From DASTPP01 sp035762175 (lineage in GTDB: Bacteria > Myxococcota_A > Polyangia > Polyangiales > Polyangiaceae), in assembly GCA_035762175.1 (NCBI GenBank), contig DASTPP010000239.1, forward strand, positions 1 through 28,892: 28,892 nt of DNA. Direction: 5' to 3'. Positions 15,556-24,502 of the stretch are shown here, piece after piece. A program made the position numbers and the translations under genes. Under the pieces are notes generated by a model. That model had not been told where the DNA came from, ran no database searches, and worked only from the letters and a program-made list of their open reading frames with translations. Every line of letters starts with the position of its first letter. Positions within the stretch are counted from its first letter, which is position 1.

Positions 15556-18006
15556 ATGCTCGCCGACCTGCGCTACGCCCTCCGGCTCTTCGCCCGCAGC
15601 CCGCTCTTCAGCGCCGCCGTCGTCCTCGTGCTGGGGCTCGGGGTCGGCGCCTCGACCACGGTCTTTACGCTGGTCGACGCCTACCTCGTCAAGCCCCTGC
15701 CCTTCCGCGAGCCCGACCGGCTCGTCTCGATCTGGACGACGCGGCGCCCCAACGCCGCGCGCGACCCCTTCTCGCAGCCCGACTTCCTCGACCTGAAAGA
15801 GCAGGCGGCGTCGTTCTCCGAGCTCGCCATCGTCGGCTCGGTCGGGCTCAGCGTGAGCGGCGGCGCGGGGGCCGGCCGCGAGGCGCCGGCCGAGCACGTG
15901 TTCGGCAGCAAGGTGAGCGCCGACTACTTCCCGCTGCTCGGCGCCGGCGCGGCGCTCGGGCGCACCTTCACGGCCGACGAAGACGCGCCCGGACGCGACC
16001 AGGTCGTCGTCTTGAGCGACGCGCTCTGGCGCCGCCGCTTCGGCGCCGACCCGGCCGCGGTGGGCAAGTCGCTCCTGCTCGACGGCAAGCCGTACCAGAT
16101 CGTCGGCGTCATGCCGGCCGACTTCCGCATCGCGACCAACCTCCGCTCGACCGGGCTCGCCGGCTTCTGGCTGCCGGCCGCCGTCACGCGCGAGAGCGCC
16201 ACCCCGCGCGGCTCGCACTCGTGGCACGTCGTCGGGCGCCTCCAGCCGGGCGCCTCGCTCGCCGCCGCCGACGCCGAGGTGCGCGGCGTCGCCGCGCGCC
16301 TCGAGCAGGCCTACCCCGACACCAACGCCAACAGCACCTTCTACGTCATGGGGCTGCACGACCACCTGGTCGAGCGCATCAAGCCCTCGCTCACGCTGCT
16401 CTTCGCCTCGACGCTGCTCTTGCTCGTCATCGCGTCGGCGAACGTGGCGCTGCTCTTGCTCGCCCGCGCCTCGGCGCGCGAGGGCGAGGTGGCGGTGCGG
16501 GCGGCGCTCGGCGCCTCGCGCGGACGGCTCGTGCGCCAGCTGCTCGCCGAGAGCGTGCTGCTCGCCCTGGGCGGCGGCCTCGTCGGCTTCGCCCTCTCGT
16601 TCGCCGGCACCGGCCTCGTCGCCTCGGGCTACCGGGGCGCCGCCATGGCCCTGCACGACGCCCGACCCGACGGCCGCGTGCTCGCCTTCTCGCTGCTCTT
16701 GAGCTCGGCCGCGGGCCTCGGCTTCGGGCTCGTGCCCGCCTTCCGCGCCTCGAAGGCGCGGCTCTACGAGCTCTTGAAAGAGGGCGCCGCGCGCTCGACC
16801 TCGAGCGGCCAGCGCCGCCGCCTGCAGGCCGCGCTGCTCGTGGCCGAGGTGGCCCTCTCGGCCGTCTTGCTCGCCGGCTCGGCCGCCGTCGCCCGCGGCT
16901 TCTACCAGACGCTCAACGAGCCGCTGGGCTTCCGGGCCGAGCGGGCGCTCACCTTCAACGTCAGCCTGCCGCAGGCGCGCTACCCCGACCGCGACGCCTC
17001 GCGCGCCTTCTTCGACGCCGCCCTCGCGGGCCTGCGGACGCTGCCCGCGGTCTCGTCGGTCGGCGCCGCCAACTTCTTGCCCATCGGCGGCTCGAGCACC
17101 AACGGCAGCTTCGAGATCGAGGGCAAGCCGCCCTGGCCGCGCGGCGCCGAGCCCTGGGCCATGCTCCAGCTCACCGAGGGCGACTACGTCCGCTCCATGG
17201 GCATGCCGCTCTTGCGGGGGCGCGCCCTCGACGAGCGCGACGGCGACAAGGGCGCCCGCGTCATGGTCGTGAGCGAGAGCTTCGTCACGCGCTTTCTGCC
17301 CGGCGAAGACCCGATCGGCCGGCGGGTGCGCTGGGGCGACAGCGACGCCGAGCCCTGGCACGAGATCGTGGGCGTCGTCGGCGACGTGCGCTACTCCCCC
17401 TGGGAGGCCGAGCTCTCGCCCGCCACGTACGTCCCGATGCGCCAGGCCGCCCCGGCGCAACCCCCGCGCTTCGCCTCGTTCGTCGTCCGCACCGAGGGCG
17501 ACCCGCACGCCCTCGCCAACGCGGCGCGCGACGCCGTCGCCCGCGTCGATGCTGACCTGCCCGTCTTCAACGTCAAGACGTACGAAGAGCGCCTGCACGA
17601 GTCGATGACCGACCGCCGCTTCACGCTCGCGCTCGTCGCGGCCTTCGCCCTGTCGGCCCTGGTGCTCACCGCCTTGGGCCTCTTCGGCCTCGTCTCGTAC
17701 CAGACGCAGCGCCGCTCGCGCGAGCTCGCCATCCGCATGGCGTTGGGCGCCGCCTCGGCCGACGTGCGCCGCCTCGTCTTGCGCGACACCTCGCGCCTGC
17801 TCGTCGCCGGCCTCGCCCTCGGCCTGCCCGCCGCCTTCGCCGCGGGGCGCCTGCTCGCCTCGCGCCTGCAAGGCGTACCGCCGGCCGACCCGCTGACCCT
17901 CGGCGCCACCGCCCTCTTGCTCGGCCTGGTCGCGCTCGCCGCCGGCCTGGCCCCCGCCCAGCGCGCCGCCCGCACCCCGCCCGCGCTCGTCTTGCGCGAC
18001 GAGTGA
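15556..18006 (+). CDS. Duplicated FtsX/MacB-type ABC permease (ADOP family), copy 1
   Basis: The 816-residue permease has the ADOP layout: a start MLADLRYALRLFARSPLFS, TM1 (about 17-40, AAVVLVLGLGVGASTTVFTL), a MacB-type periplasmic domain (about 45-270), three TM helices of the first FtsX unit (about 275-420), a link with KARLYELLKEG, then a second TM1/periplasmic domain (about 435-690) and a second FtsX unit (about 695-810) ending in RAARTPPALVLRDE. It follows adaptor and ATPase genes and is probably the membrane subunit of that exporter. It is closely similar along its full length to the gene at 26337-28778 and to the start of a gene at 28881. Confidence 0.93.
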   Translation: MLADLRYALRLFARSPLFSAAVVLVLGLGVGASTTVFTLVDAYLVKPLPFREPDRLVSIWTTRRPNAARDPFSQPDFLDLKEQAASFSELAIVGSVGLSVSGGAGAGREAPAEHVFGSKVSADYFPLLGAGAALGRTFTADEDAPGRDQVVVLSDALWRRRFGADPAAVGKSLLLDGKPYQIVGVMPADFRIATNLRSTGLAGFWLPAAVTRESATPRGSHSWHVVGRLQPGASLAAADAEVRGVAARLEQAYPDTNANSTFYVMGLHDHLVERIKPSLTLLFASTLLLLVIASANVALLLLARASAREGEVAVRAALGASRGRLVRQLLAESVLLALGGGLVGFALSFAGTGLVASGYRGAAMALHDARPDGRVLAFSLLLSSAAGLGFGLVPAFRASKARLYELLKEGAARSTSSGQRRRLQAALLVAEVALSAVLLAGSAAVARGFYQTLNEPLGFRAERALTFNVSLPQARYPDRDASRAFFDAALAGLRTLPAVSSVGAANFLPIGGSSTNGSFEIEGKPPWPRGAEPWAMLQLTEGDYVRSMGMPLLRGRALDERDGDKGARVMVVSESFVTRFLPGEDPIGRRVRWGDSDAEPWHEIVGVVGDVRYSPWEAELSPATYVPMRQAAPAQPPRFASFVVRTEGDPHALANAARDAVARVDADLPVFNVKTYEERLHESMTDRRFTLALVAAFALSALVLTALGLFGLVSYQTQRRSRELAIRMALGAASADVRRLVLRDTSRLLVAGLALGLPAAFAAGRLLASRLQGVPPADPLTLGATALLLGLVALAAGLAPAQRAARTPPALVLRDE

Positions 18007-18014
18007 CGCGGGCC

Positions 18015-18980
18015 TCAGCGCTTCTTGGCGCGCGCCTTGGGCGCCGTCGGGCGCGAGCGGGCGGGCGCCGACGCACCCGCGGCGGCGGGCCAGCGACGCT
18101 GCTGGGGCAGGGCCCGGCAGAGCGCCTCGAGCTCGTCGACCCCCATCACCTCGAGGCGCGCGCGCCGTGCCGCCGTGAGCGTGATGCCGAGCCCCTCGCA
18201 GATCGCCACGACGCCGGTGCGCAGCCCCTCGGCCTTGCCCTCGACCTTACCCTCGGCCTTACCCTCAGCTTTGCCTTCGGCGATGTAACGCTTCGCGAAG
18301 GGGCCTTGGTACTCGTAGTTGCCGCTTGCCATGATCGCCTCGAGTGCCTGACGCGCCAGCTCGCTCAGGGACGAGTCTATGAGGTCCTGATAGACGCGCA
18401 AGCGGTCGTCGTCGCGCCCCAAATAGTTCGCCGCGACCCCCTCGATCGCGGCGAGCGCGACCTCGACGCCTCGCTTGCCCCGGCCGTGCATCATGGCCGA
18501 AAGCACGGCGAGCTCGGGCGCCGCGCGCGCCCGCGCGGGCTCGGTGACGAGAGGCGTTCTGGCCGGGCTGAGCACCAACGGCGTGAGAACGAAGCCGGGG
18601 TGCCCGAGCGCAATCGGCTCGGCCGCCCAGCGCGCCACGGCCGGGTCGGGCGCGATGACCAAGAGCCAGACGGGGCAGTCGTGCTGCGCCCGCAGCACCG
18701 CCAGGTAGACGGGCCAGGCCCGGCGCTTGTCGGGGTCGGGGTCGCGCTGCACCTCGGTGATGGTGCCGAACGCGGGCTCGCCGCCCGGGCCGTAGTACAG
18801 CGAGGCGGCGTCGGCGAAGAACTGGTCGGGCACGACGCGCGTCAGCTCGGCCGACTCGTTCTTCGACGCGGCGAAGGGGGGCAGCGGCAGGCCGAAGACC
18901 TGCGCCAAGAGCTCGGCCGAGAGCGAGGGGCGGTTGCGAAAGAGCAGGGCGAGCCCCTCATGTTCGAACGTGACGGTCAC
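18015..18980 (-). CDS. Rpn-like PD-(D/E)XK nuclease family protein with EGKAEG repeats, copy 1
   Basis: The 321-residue protein has the onset FEHEGLALLFRNRPSLSAELL and the putative nuclease core Asp57...Glu76-x-Gln78 (FFADAAS, ITEVQRD) followed by DKRRAWPVYLA, the pattern of Rpn/PDDEXK_2-type proteins (recombination-promoting nucleases). A helical middle and NYEYQGPFAKRY lead to EGKAEGKAEGKVEGKAEG (235-252) and a C-terminal module (253-297, ICEGLGITL...RARLEVMGVDELEAL...QQRRW), then a basic tail. The start is GTG at 18980, set by a GGAGG ribosome site. The gene is convergent to ADOP1, 8 bases from its stop. A near-identical C-terminal module is on the MNT-HEPN protein at 24784-25953. Activity on DNA is inferred from family only. 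Confidence 0.8.
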   Translation of the reverse strand: MTVTFEHEGLALLFRNRPSLSAELLAQVFGLPLPPFAASKNESAELTRVVPDQFFADAASLYYGPGGEPAFGTITEVQRDPDPDKRRAWPVYLAVLRAQHDCPVWLLVIAPDPAVARWAAEPIALGHPGFVLTPLVLSPARTPLVTEPARARAAPELAVLSAMMHGRGKRGVEVALAAIEGVAANYLGRDDDRLRVYQDLIDSSLSELARQALEAIMASGNYEYQGPFAKRYIAEGKAEGKAEGKVEGKAEGLRTGVVAICEGLGITLTAARRARLEVMGVDELEALCRALPQQRRWPAAAGASAPARSRPTAPKARAKKR

Positions 18981-18982
18981 GA

Positions 18983-18992
18983 TCTCTCCTCC
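18983..18992 (-). promoter_or_regulatory. Strong Shine-Dalgarno fixing a GTG start
   Basis: On the minus strand GGAGGAGAG lies directly before the GTG at 18980, with 7 bases between GGAGG and the start codon. This decides for the GTG over longer frames extending to 19082. Confidence 0.8.
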
Positions 18993-19028
18993 GCGCGAAC
19001 GCCCCGTTCGCCCTCGCCGCCCCGCTCC

Positions 19029-19314
19029 TACCAACCTCGATTGATGCGGCCCGAGGTCGCCCCGGGCTGAAGCCCGGGGCACGGCGTACCCCCCGGAAAC
19101 GGCCTTCCAAGCCCAGCCCTCGTTGGGGCTGGGCTCGCGCGCCGCGAGGCGCTTCGCACGCTCGCCCGCAAGGCGCAGCCCACGGGAGTCCGGCCCCGAC
19201 GAGGGCCGGACTTTGCGCGTCGAACCGGCTCGCTTCCGCGCGGCACGACCTGGATACGCCGTGCCCCGGGCTTCAGCCCGGGGCGATCCCGGGCCGCATC
19301 AACCAGGGTTGGTA
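19029..19314 (-). repeat. Structured palindromic element, copy 1 (MITE/REPIN-like or structured RNA)
   Basis: About 62 bp at 19029-19090 and 19252-19314 are near-perfect inverted repeats of each other. Each arm holds its own palindrome (CCCCGGGCTGAAGCCCGGGG at 19060-19079; CTTCAG version at 19264-19283). Inside are two more hairpins: 19110-19135 (AGCCCAGCCC / GGGCTGGGCT) and 19187-19212 (AGTCCGGCC / GGCCGGACT). Read on the minus strand, the 225-bp core matches the element at 25965-26185 in the same hairpin order with shared linker sequences. It fills most of the 366-base spacer 18981-19346. No ORF is credible in it. Confidence 0.85.
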
Positions 19315-19346
19315 TCAAACGCCCCCCTCGCCCCCGCCACCCCCGC

Positions 19347-20147
19347 TCAGACGCCGCTCTCGCCCTCGCCCCCTTCGCCCGGCTCGCCCGGCTCACCCGG
19401 CTCACCCGGCTCACCCGGCTCGGGTTCGACGGCCCCGCCCCGCGACGCCCGCCGCTCGCTCGCCGCGCGGAACGCATCGAGCGGACGCAGCGCCCCCCGC
19501 ACCGCCTCGAGCGCCGAGGGGCTCGTCGCCGCGTAGGCCACCATCTGCAGAAGGTAGCCGCGCAGCGCCACCTGCACCGCACGGAAGGGCTCGACCACGC
19601 GCGCCGGCGCCTTCGTCTCGGTCGGCACCGTGATGCCGAGCGCGCGGCCGTACTCGCCGTGCGCCGCCCGCAGCTCGTCGACGAAGACCGGGCCCACGAG
19701 CTCGCGCAGCTCGCCCTCGACGCCCTCGGACGCGAGGAGCGCGAGCCGCCGATCGCTCTCGGTATGTTGGACCGGGTACGGCGACTTCAAGAACGAAAGG
19801 CCGTCCGGAAAGAGCAGCGCGTCGAGCCGCTCGGCCTTGACCCGCTGCGGGTGCCCTTCGGGCAGGCACGAGTAGGCCGCGAGCCGGCCGCGCACCGCCG
19901 ACCAGCAGTTGTCGAGCCGCTTGTCGCAGCTCTGCACGCTCACCTCGCGCGGAGCCGTGCGCTCGCTCTCGCGCCAGGTGCCTTCGAGGGCCGTCACGCT
20001 CTCGTCGAGCTGCTCGGCGGCCTCCTGTACCGGGGGCGGAAGGCCCTCGGGCCGCGAGGCACGGAGCATTTTGCCGAGCGCGATGCCGCTCGGGACGTCG
20101 AACCGGGGCTGGCGAAGATAAACGGTGGGGTCGATCGGGGTAGACAT
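19347..20147 (-). CDS. Hypothetical protein with collagen-like PGE repeat tail
   Basis: No family is recognised. The 266-residue product is soluble-looking and mostly helical, without signal peptide or TM segment. Visible features are an early YLRQPRFDVPSGIALGKML block, a Cys-containing middle (VQSCDKRLDNCWSAVRGRLAAYSCL, about 71-95), and a C-terminal low-complexity tail of GEP triplets and GEG repeats. The tail is written in 9-bp repeats (GGCTCACCC, plus-strand view, 19381-19424), so its length is likely variable between strains. ATG 20147 has AAAGGA some 9 bases upstream. It is a single minus-strand gene inside the accessory island; its neighbours give no clear role. Confidence 0.7.
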   Translation of the reverse strand: MSTPIDPTVYLRQPRFDVPSGIALGKMLRASRPEGLPPPVQEAAEQLDESVTALEGTWRESERTAPREVSVQSCDKRLDNCWSAVRGRLAAYSCLPEGHPQRVKAERLDALLFPDGLSFLKSPYPVQHTESDRRLALLASEGVEGELRELVGPVFVDELRAAHGEYGRALGITVPTETKAPARVVEPFRAVQVALRGYLLQMVAYAATSPSALEAVRGALRPLDAFRAASERRASRGGAVEPEPGEPGEPGEPGEPGEGGEGESGV

Positions 20148-20738
20148 GAGGTTTTTGTCCTTTCTGTCTTCCCTCTCGGCCCGAGCCCTGGGTCAGTTGC
20201 TAGAATCGTCACCCGGGGGCCGATCTTTTTTTCGCCCGGGCCCGGCGGGGCTGAAGCGACAGGCGCCCGCCCCCCGGGCCTGGCGTTGTCGAAGCAAAGG
20301 GGCGCCCGCCCATCGCGGGACGCGACGAGGAGCCTGAGAAGACGGCCGTTTCGGGTCCCCGGACCCGACGGGGGGCCAACGAAGAGCGCTCCGGCGGGTC
20401 CCCGGACCCGACGGGGGGTCAACGAAGAGCGCTTCGGCGGGTCCCGGGACCGCAAGGAGATCAACAATTCTATCGCCTGCCGCCTCCCTGAAGGCGATGG
20501 GGGGCGGGCGAGCTGGGTTGGGCGAGGTCCAGGTACCCGAAAGGGCCGAGCACGGGGCGGTTTCGGGGTTTCGGCCGGGGGGCGGCGGCGAGTCGAGGGG
20601 GGCCCGTCGGCTGTCGTGACCGGAGCGCACCTTCTCTGTCGTCAAAGGGCCGACTCGGGCGTCTCTCTATTTATAGGGCGTCGGGCCCAGAGGGCTGGTT
20701 GCACCCTGCCGCACCTACATGCCCTGGGCTTGGGGGCG
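20148..20738. other. 591-base divergent spacer before the TIR-STAND gene
   Basis: The spacer separates the minus-strand hypothetical gene from the plus-strand TIR-STAND gene. It holds a 43-bp tandem repeat (20353-20465), an inverted repeat ATCGCCT/AGGCGAT (20472-20498), and an isolated A/T-rich string TATTTATAG (20669-20677) that could be a -10 region for the STAND gene, although no -35 is clear. Long open frames crossing it have no sign of coding. A T7 run at 20225-20231 has no good hairpin before it. Confidence 0.5.
20353..20465. repeat. 43-bp tandem repeat with embedded dyads
   Basis: Units begin GGGTCCCCGGACCC at 20353 and 20396, and GGGTCCCGGGACC at 20439, an exact 43-bp period; the first two copies also share GACGGGGGG and CAACGAAGAGCGCT, the third decays after about 27 bp. 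Each unit opens with a hyphenated palindrome (GGTCC/GGACC), so dyads recur every 43 bp, roughly four helical turns. The array lies 275-390 bases before the TIR-STAND start and could be an operator array or replication-slippage product. Confidence 0.8.
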
Positions 20739-23561
20739 ATGGGGGTTGCGAACCGAGAGGTTCGATTGGCGAGCGACGAACGAGAGCTGCTCTTGCACGT
20801 GTGTGCTGCGCCCGCCGATCGGGCCTGGGTTGAGGGCTACCTCTTGCCTTCGCTGGCCCTCGCGAAGGGCGAGGTGCACACCCGCGACGACGACCGGCCG
20901 GGCCGCGCCCGGGTGAGCGAGATCGCCGAGGCCACGACGCGGGCGCGCTACACGCTGCTGGTGCTCAGCCAGGCCTTCTTGGCCGACCGGCTGGGCGACT
21001 ACACCGCCTCGCTCGCGTCGCACGCGGCCGTGCACGAGGGGCGCCTCTTGCTGGTGAGCCGCGAGGCGTGTCCGCTGCCCTTGCAGCTCGACTACCTGGT
21101 GCGGCTCGAGTGCCACGAGGGCGACGAGGTCGAGCGCTGGGGCGCCGAGATGGCTCGCCTGCGCGCGCTGCTCGACCGCCCCGAGCCCGCGGGCGAAGAG
21201 CTGCCCTGCCCCTACCCCGGCCTGCCGGCCTACACGGCCAAAGAGGCCAGCCGGTTCTACGGGCGCGACAAAGAGGCCGCGCGGCTCTTGCAGCGCCTCT
21301 GGGCGGGCGAGCAAGAGATTTACGTCATAGGCCCCTCGGGCTCGGGCAAGTCGTCGCTGATTCAGGCGGGCGTCTTGCCGAAGGTCGAGGGGCGGGCGGC
21401 ATCGCCCTACTTCGACGCGCCTTTCGTGGTGCGAGCGATGCGCCCGACCGAGCGCCCGACCGAGCGCCTCGTGCAGGCGCTGGGGGCGGGGCCACCCCGC
21501 TCGCGCCGCGGCGTCGATGCGTCCCCTCCCGCCTCGGCCCGGGGCACCCTTGCCGCCGCGCCCCCCGCCCCCGAGCCCTTCGACCCCGCCTCGCTCGGCC
21601 CTGCCATCGACGCGTTGCTCGCCGCCCACTCCGGCGCGGGGCGCGTCTTGCTCTTCGTCGACCAGCTCGAAGAGCTCTTCACGCTGGCCGAGCTCGCCGA
21701 GCGGCGCCGCTTCTTCGAGGCGCTGCGGGCGCTACGTTCGCTGCCCCGCTGCTCGATGCTGCTGGCGATGCGCGGCGACTTCTCGGACGCGCTGATAGAT
21801 AGCGACCTCTGGCCCGACCTCGAAGACCGCTTCGACCCGCTGCGGGTCGCGCCCCTGCGCGGCCAGGCCCTCGCCAAGGCGATCGAGGCCCCGGCCCGCG
21901 CACTCGGCGTCGCCTTCGAGCCTCGCCTGGCCGAGCGCTTGGTCGCCGACGCGGCCGACGAGCCGGGCGCCTTGCCGCTCTTGCAGACGACGTTGCGCGA
22001 GCTCTGGGGCAAGCTGGCGCGTCGCCTCGTGTGCCTACGCGACTACGAGGCGCTCGGCGAAGAGGGTAAGAGCCGTCTGGCTTCTGCCCTCACCTCTCAT
22101 GCCAACAAGGTGCTTGGAACCTTGTCGGTGACCGAGCGCCTGGTTGCCCGGCGCATGTTCGTGCGACTTATCAGCTTTGGCGAGGGGCGGTCGAACACGC
22201 GGCGCCAGCAGACGAAGGCGGCGCTGCTCGAGCTCGGTGAGAGCGAGGCGCAGGCCGCGCGGGTGCTCGACCGGCTGATCTCAGAGCGGCTGCTGACGGC
22301 CAGCGACGACGAGCGCGATGGCGGGGCCGACCGAGACCCGCGGGGCGCGCGCATCGACTTGGCGCACGAGGCGCTGATCGAGGGCTGGCCGACGCTCGCC
22401 CGCTGGCTGGGCGAGTTGCAAGGCGCCGAGCAGACGCGGCAGCGGCTCGAGGCGAAAGTCGACGAGTGGCGCCGGCTGGGGCGGGGGCGAGGCGGGTTGC
22501 TCGACGCCGAAGAGCTGCCCGAGTTCGACGCCTGGCAAAAGAGCGAGGTGGCGGCCGAGCTGGGCATCGACCGAGATCTGCCCACGCTGGTCAAGCGCAG
22601 CCGTGAGGCACTGAAGCGGCAGAAGCGGGTACGAACCACCATCGCCTCACTGATCGCCCTCTTGGTATGGGTCCTGGGCGTTGTCGCCTTGCTCCTGCAG
22701 CAACGATCTCACAACGACGCGCACTTGCAGCAGGGAGCGCGCCCCGGAGAGGCCCTGGTGGCAGCAATCTCGGCGGCCGAAGACATCACGCTTTCGCTAG
22801 GGCACGACCTGCAAACGAACGCGAGCGCCTCGGCGGTGCGAAACAAGCTGTTGCATCGCTCGAACGAACTGGTCGCGAGGCTCGAGAGCCTAGCCGACGA
22901 GCTGCCTGGAGAGGCCAGGCAAATACGCACGGTGATACTACAACAGAAGGCCGATCTCTTGCTCGAGCAAGGCAAGCTCCCGGAAGCGCTCACACTCTAT
23001 CAGCAAGCCCACGCCAACTTCATGCGCCAAGCCGAGGCGGCCCCGATCGACCCCGCGTTGCAGAATGGCCTAAGCATCTCGTACGGCAAGCTCTGCGGCG
23101 TGCTCAAGGAGGCGGGCAGGCTGGATGAGGCGACGCGCGCATGTCGGGCCGGGCTAGCCATCGCGCAGAAGGTGGCCGAGGGACCCCTTTACATCGCCCA
23201 ATGGCAGCGCGACCTCAGCGACTCGCACGGCAGACTCGGCGACGTGCTCCGAGCGGCGGGCAAGCTGGACGAGGCGCGCGGTGCCTTCGAAAAAAGCCTG
23301 GCCATCCGGCAGAAGCTGGCCAACAAGGATCGCAGCAACGCCCTATGGCGCAGGGATTTGGCGCAAGCGCATACGCGCCTGCTCGACGTCAGCGCTTCGC
23401 AGCAGCGGCGCGATGAGGCCCAGGTGCACTACCGCGAGGCGGTCGCGCAGATGGACGCGCTCGAGCGCGAGGGGCTGCTCCGCGAAGACGCGCAGATGCC
23501 GAAGATACGCGCGTGGCTCGAGGCGCTACGGCGAGAGCACCGGCTCGCGGCCACCCCGTAG
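20739..23561 (+). CDS. TIR-nSTAND1-TM-TPR signalling/defence ATPase
   Basis: The 940-residue product starts with a TIR-like domain (about 10-146; VCAAPADRAWVEGYLLPSL, YTLLVLSQAFLAD). The next block, PYPGLPAYTAKEASRFYGRD (158-177), is the nSTAND1 entry. Walker A is GPSGSGKSS (198-206), Walker B VLLFVDQLEELF (303-314), and the domain ends at LAHEALIEGWPTLARWL (541-557). One TM helix follows (about 633-654), then TPR-like repeats (about 730-905; KADLLLEQGKLPEALTLYQQA, GDVLRAAGKLDEARGAFEKS). STAND proteins sense a trigger through the repeats and release an effector by oligomerisation; here TIR would be the effector. The expected TIR catalytic Glu is not obvious (region DRLGDYTASLA). ATG 20739 follows a GGGGGCG ribosome-site-like run. 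Codon use changes near 22600. Confidence 0.85.
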   Translation: MGVANREVRLASDERELLLHVCAAPADRAWVEGYLLPSLALAKGEVHTRDDDRPGRARVSEIAEATTRARYTLLVLSQAFLADRLGDYTASLASHAAVHEGRLLLVSREACPLPLQLDYLVRLECHEGDEVERWGAEMARLRALLDRPEPAGEELPCPYPGLPAYTAKEASRFYGRDKEAARLLQRLWAGEQEIYVIGPSGSGKSSLIQAGVLPKVEGRAASPYFDAPFVVRAMRPTERPTERLVQALGAGPPRSRRGVDASPPASARGTLAAAPPAPEPFDPASLGPAIDALLAAHSGAGRVLLFVDQLEELFTLAELAERRRFFEALRALRSLPRCSMLLAMRGDFSDALIDSDLWPDLEDRFDPLRVAPLRGQALAKAIEAPARALGVAFEPRLAERLVADAADEPGALPLLQTTLRELWGKLARRLVCLRDYEALGEEGKSRLASALTSHANKVLGTLSVTERLVARRMFVRLISFGEGRSNTRRQQTKAALLELGESEAQAARVLDRLISERLLTASDDERDGGADRDPRGARIDLAHEALIEGWPTLARWLGELQGAEQTRQRLEAKVDEWRRLGRGRGGLLDAEELPEFDAWQKSEVAAELGIDRDLPTLVKRSREALKRQKRVRTTIASLIALLVWVLGVVALLLQQRSHNDAHLQQGARPGEALVAAISAAEDITLSLGHDLQTNASASAVRNKLLHRSNELVARLESLADELPGEARQIRTVILQQKADLLLEQGKLPEALTLYQQAHANFMRQAEAAPIDPALQNGLSISYGKLCGVLKEAGRLDEATRACRAGLAIAQKVAEGPLYIAQWQRDLSDSHGRLGDVLRAAGKLDEARGAFEKSLAIRQKLANKDRSNALWRRDLAQAHTRLLDVSASQQRRDEAQVHYREAVAQMDALEREGLLREDAQMPKIRAWLEALRREHRLAATP

Positions 23562-23584
23562 CCAGCGACGGGCAGCGCCTTCGC

Positions 23585-24502
23585 TCAGGCAGGGGCGTCG
23601 TCGGGGGCGGGTGCGTCGTCGTCGAGCGCCTCGCGGGCGGAGGCGGCCCGAAGCGCGCGGGCGAGCCAGCGGTCGAGCCGCGCGACGTCGACGCAGCCCT
23701 CGATGCGGGCCCGCGTCTCGCCGTCGACCTCGAGCCCCCGCGCCGCGAGCACCGCCACCAGCGCTGCCGCCTTGCCGCGCGCCTCGCCCTCGCGCAGCCC
23801 CTCGGCCTTGCCCTCGCGTTGCCCGCGCTCGAGGCCCTCGCGGTAGAACGGGCTGATCGCCTTGACCTTTTCGTAGTCCATCATCGCCTCCAGGGCCCGC
23901 CGCGCTGCCTCGCCCAGCGACGCCCAGATGATCTGCTGGAGCATAGCACCCTCGTCGCCGCCCAGCCGCTCCGCCGCCCCCAGCGCCGCCAGCACGACCT
24001 CGTGGCCGCCAGGCTCATTGCCGTGCGCCAGGGCCGAGAGCGTCGCCAGGTGCGGGTCGGCGGTCGGGTCTCGCACCAGCGGCACCGCCCCGGCGCCCAG
24101 CACCAGCGGCACGAAGGGCGAGTCGGGCTGACCGGTGTCGATGGGTTCGGCGCACCAGCGGCCCACATCGGGCTCGAGCGCCAGCACGCAGAGCGTCGCC
24201 GGGCAGCGGTGCCGCGCCCGCGTGGCGGCCTGGTAGAGCGGCCAACTGAAGCGCTTGTCGCCGTCGTCGCCGAGCTGCACCTCGACCAAGAGCGCGTGTC
24301 GCGCTTTGCCCCGCGTCGTCAGCAGCACGACGGCGTCGGCGCGGTAGCCGACCGGCACCAGCTCGGTCAGCTCGCCCGGGTGCAAGTGCACCTCGTCGTA
24401 GGCGGGCAGCGCGAGCCCCCCGGCCGCGGCCACGAGGGGGGCGAGGCGGGGGTTGCGCTGGAAGAGCTCGACGAGCGCCTCGTGCAAGAGCGACGCGACC
24501 AT
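23585..24502 (-). CDS. Rpn-like PD-(D/E)XK nuclease family protein, copy 2
   Basis: The 305-residue protein begins MVASLLHEALVELFQRNPRL, the usual onset of this family. The putative nuclease core is Asp56 (YRADAVV), Glu74-x-Gln76 (LVEVQLGDD) and DKRFSWPLY, matching copy 1. The middle (CVLALEPDVGRWCAEPI, ATLSALAHG, EAMMDYEKVKAISPFYREGL) and an EG/R/K-rich coiled segment (QREGKAEGLREGEARGKAAA) follow. The end (VLAARGLEVDGETRARIEGCVDVARLDRWL) is a different C-terminal module from copy 1. ATG 24502 is where homology starts; the open frame goes on to 24781 without resemblance. It converges with the TIR-STAND gene (23 bases apart) and diverges from the MNT-HEPN gene. Confidence 0.82.
   Translation of the reverse strand: MVASLLHEALVELFQRNPRLAPLVAAAGGLALPAYDEVHLHPGELTELVPVGYRADAVVLLTTRGKARHALLVEVQLGDDGDKRFSWPLYQAATRARHRCPATLCVLALEPDVGRWCAEPIDTGQPDSPFVPLVLGAGAVPLVRDPTADPHLATLSALAHGNEPGGHEVVLAALGAAERLGGDEGAMLQQIIWASLGEAARRALEAMMDYEKVKAISPFYREGLERGQREGKAEGLREGEARGKAAALVAVLAARGLEVDGETRARIEGCVDVARLDRWLARALRAASAREALDDDAPAPDDAPA

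Noticed and set aside
19029..19314. Classical insertion sequence or group II intron
   Set aside because: Too short, no transposase or reverse transcriptase frame; architecture fits a small structured repeat instead.
20353..20465. CRISPR array
   Set aside because: The whole 43-bp unit repeats without variable spacers, and no cas genes are present.
20193..20645. Minus-strand frame across the 43-bp repeats
   Set aside because: Translation is a Pro/Arg/Gly-rich repeat without family resemblance; the spacer reads as non-coding.
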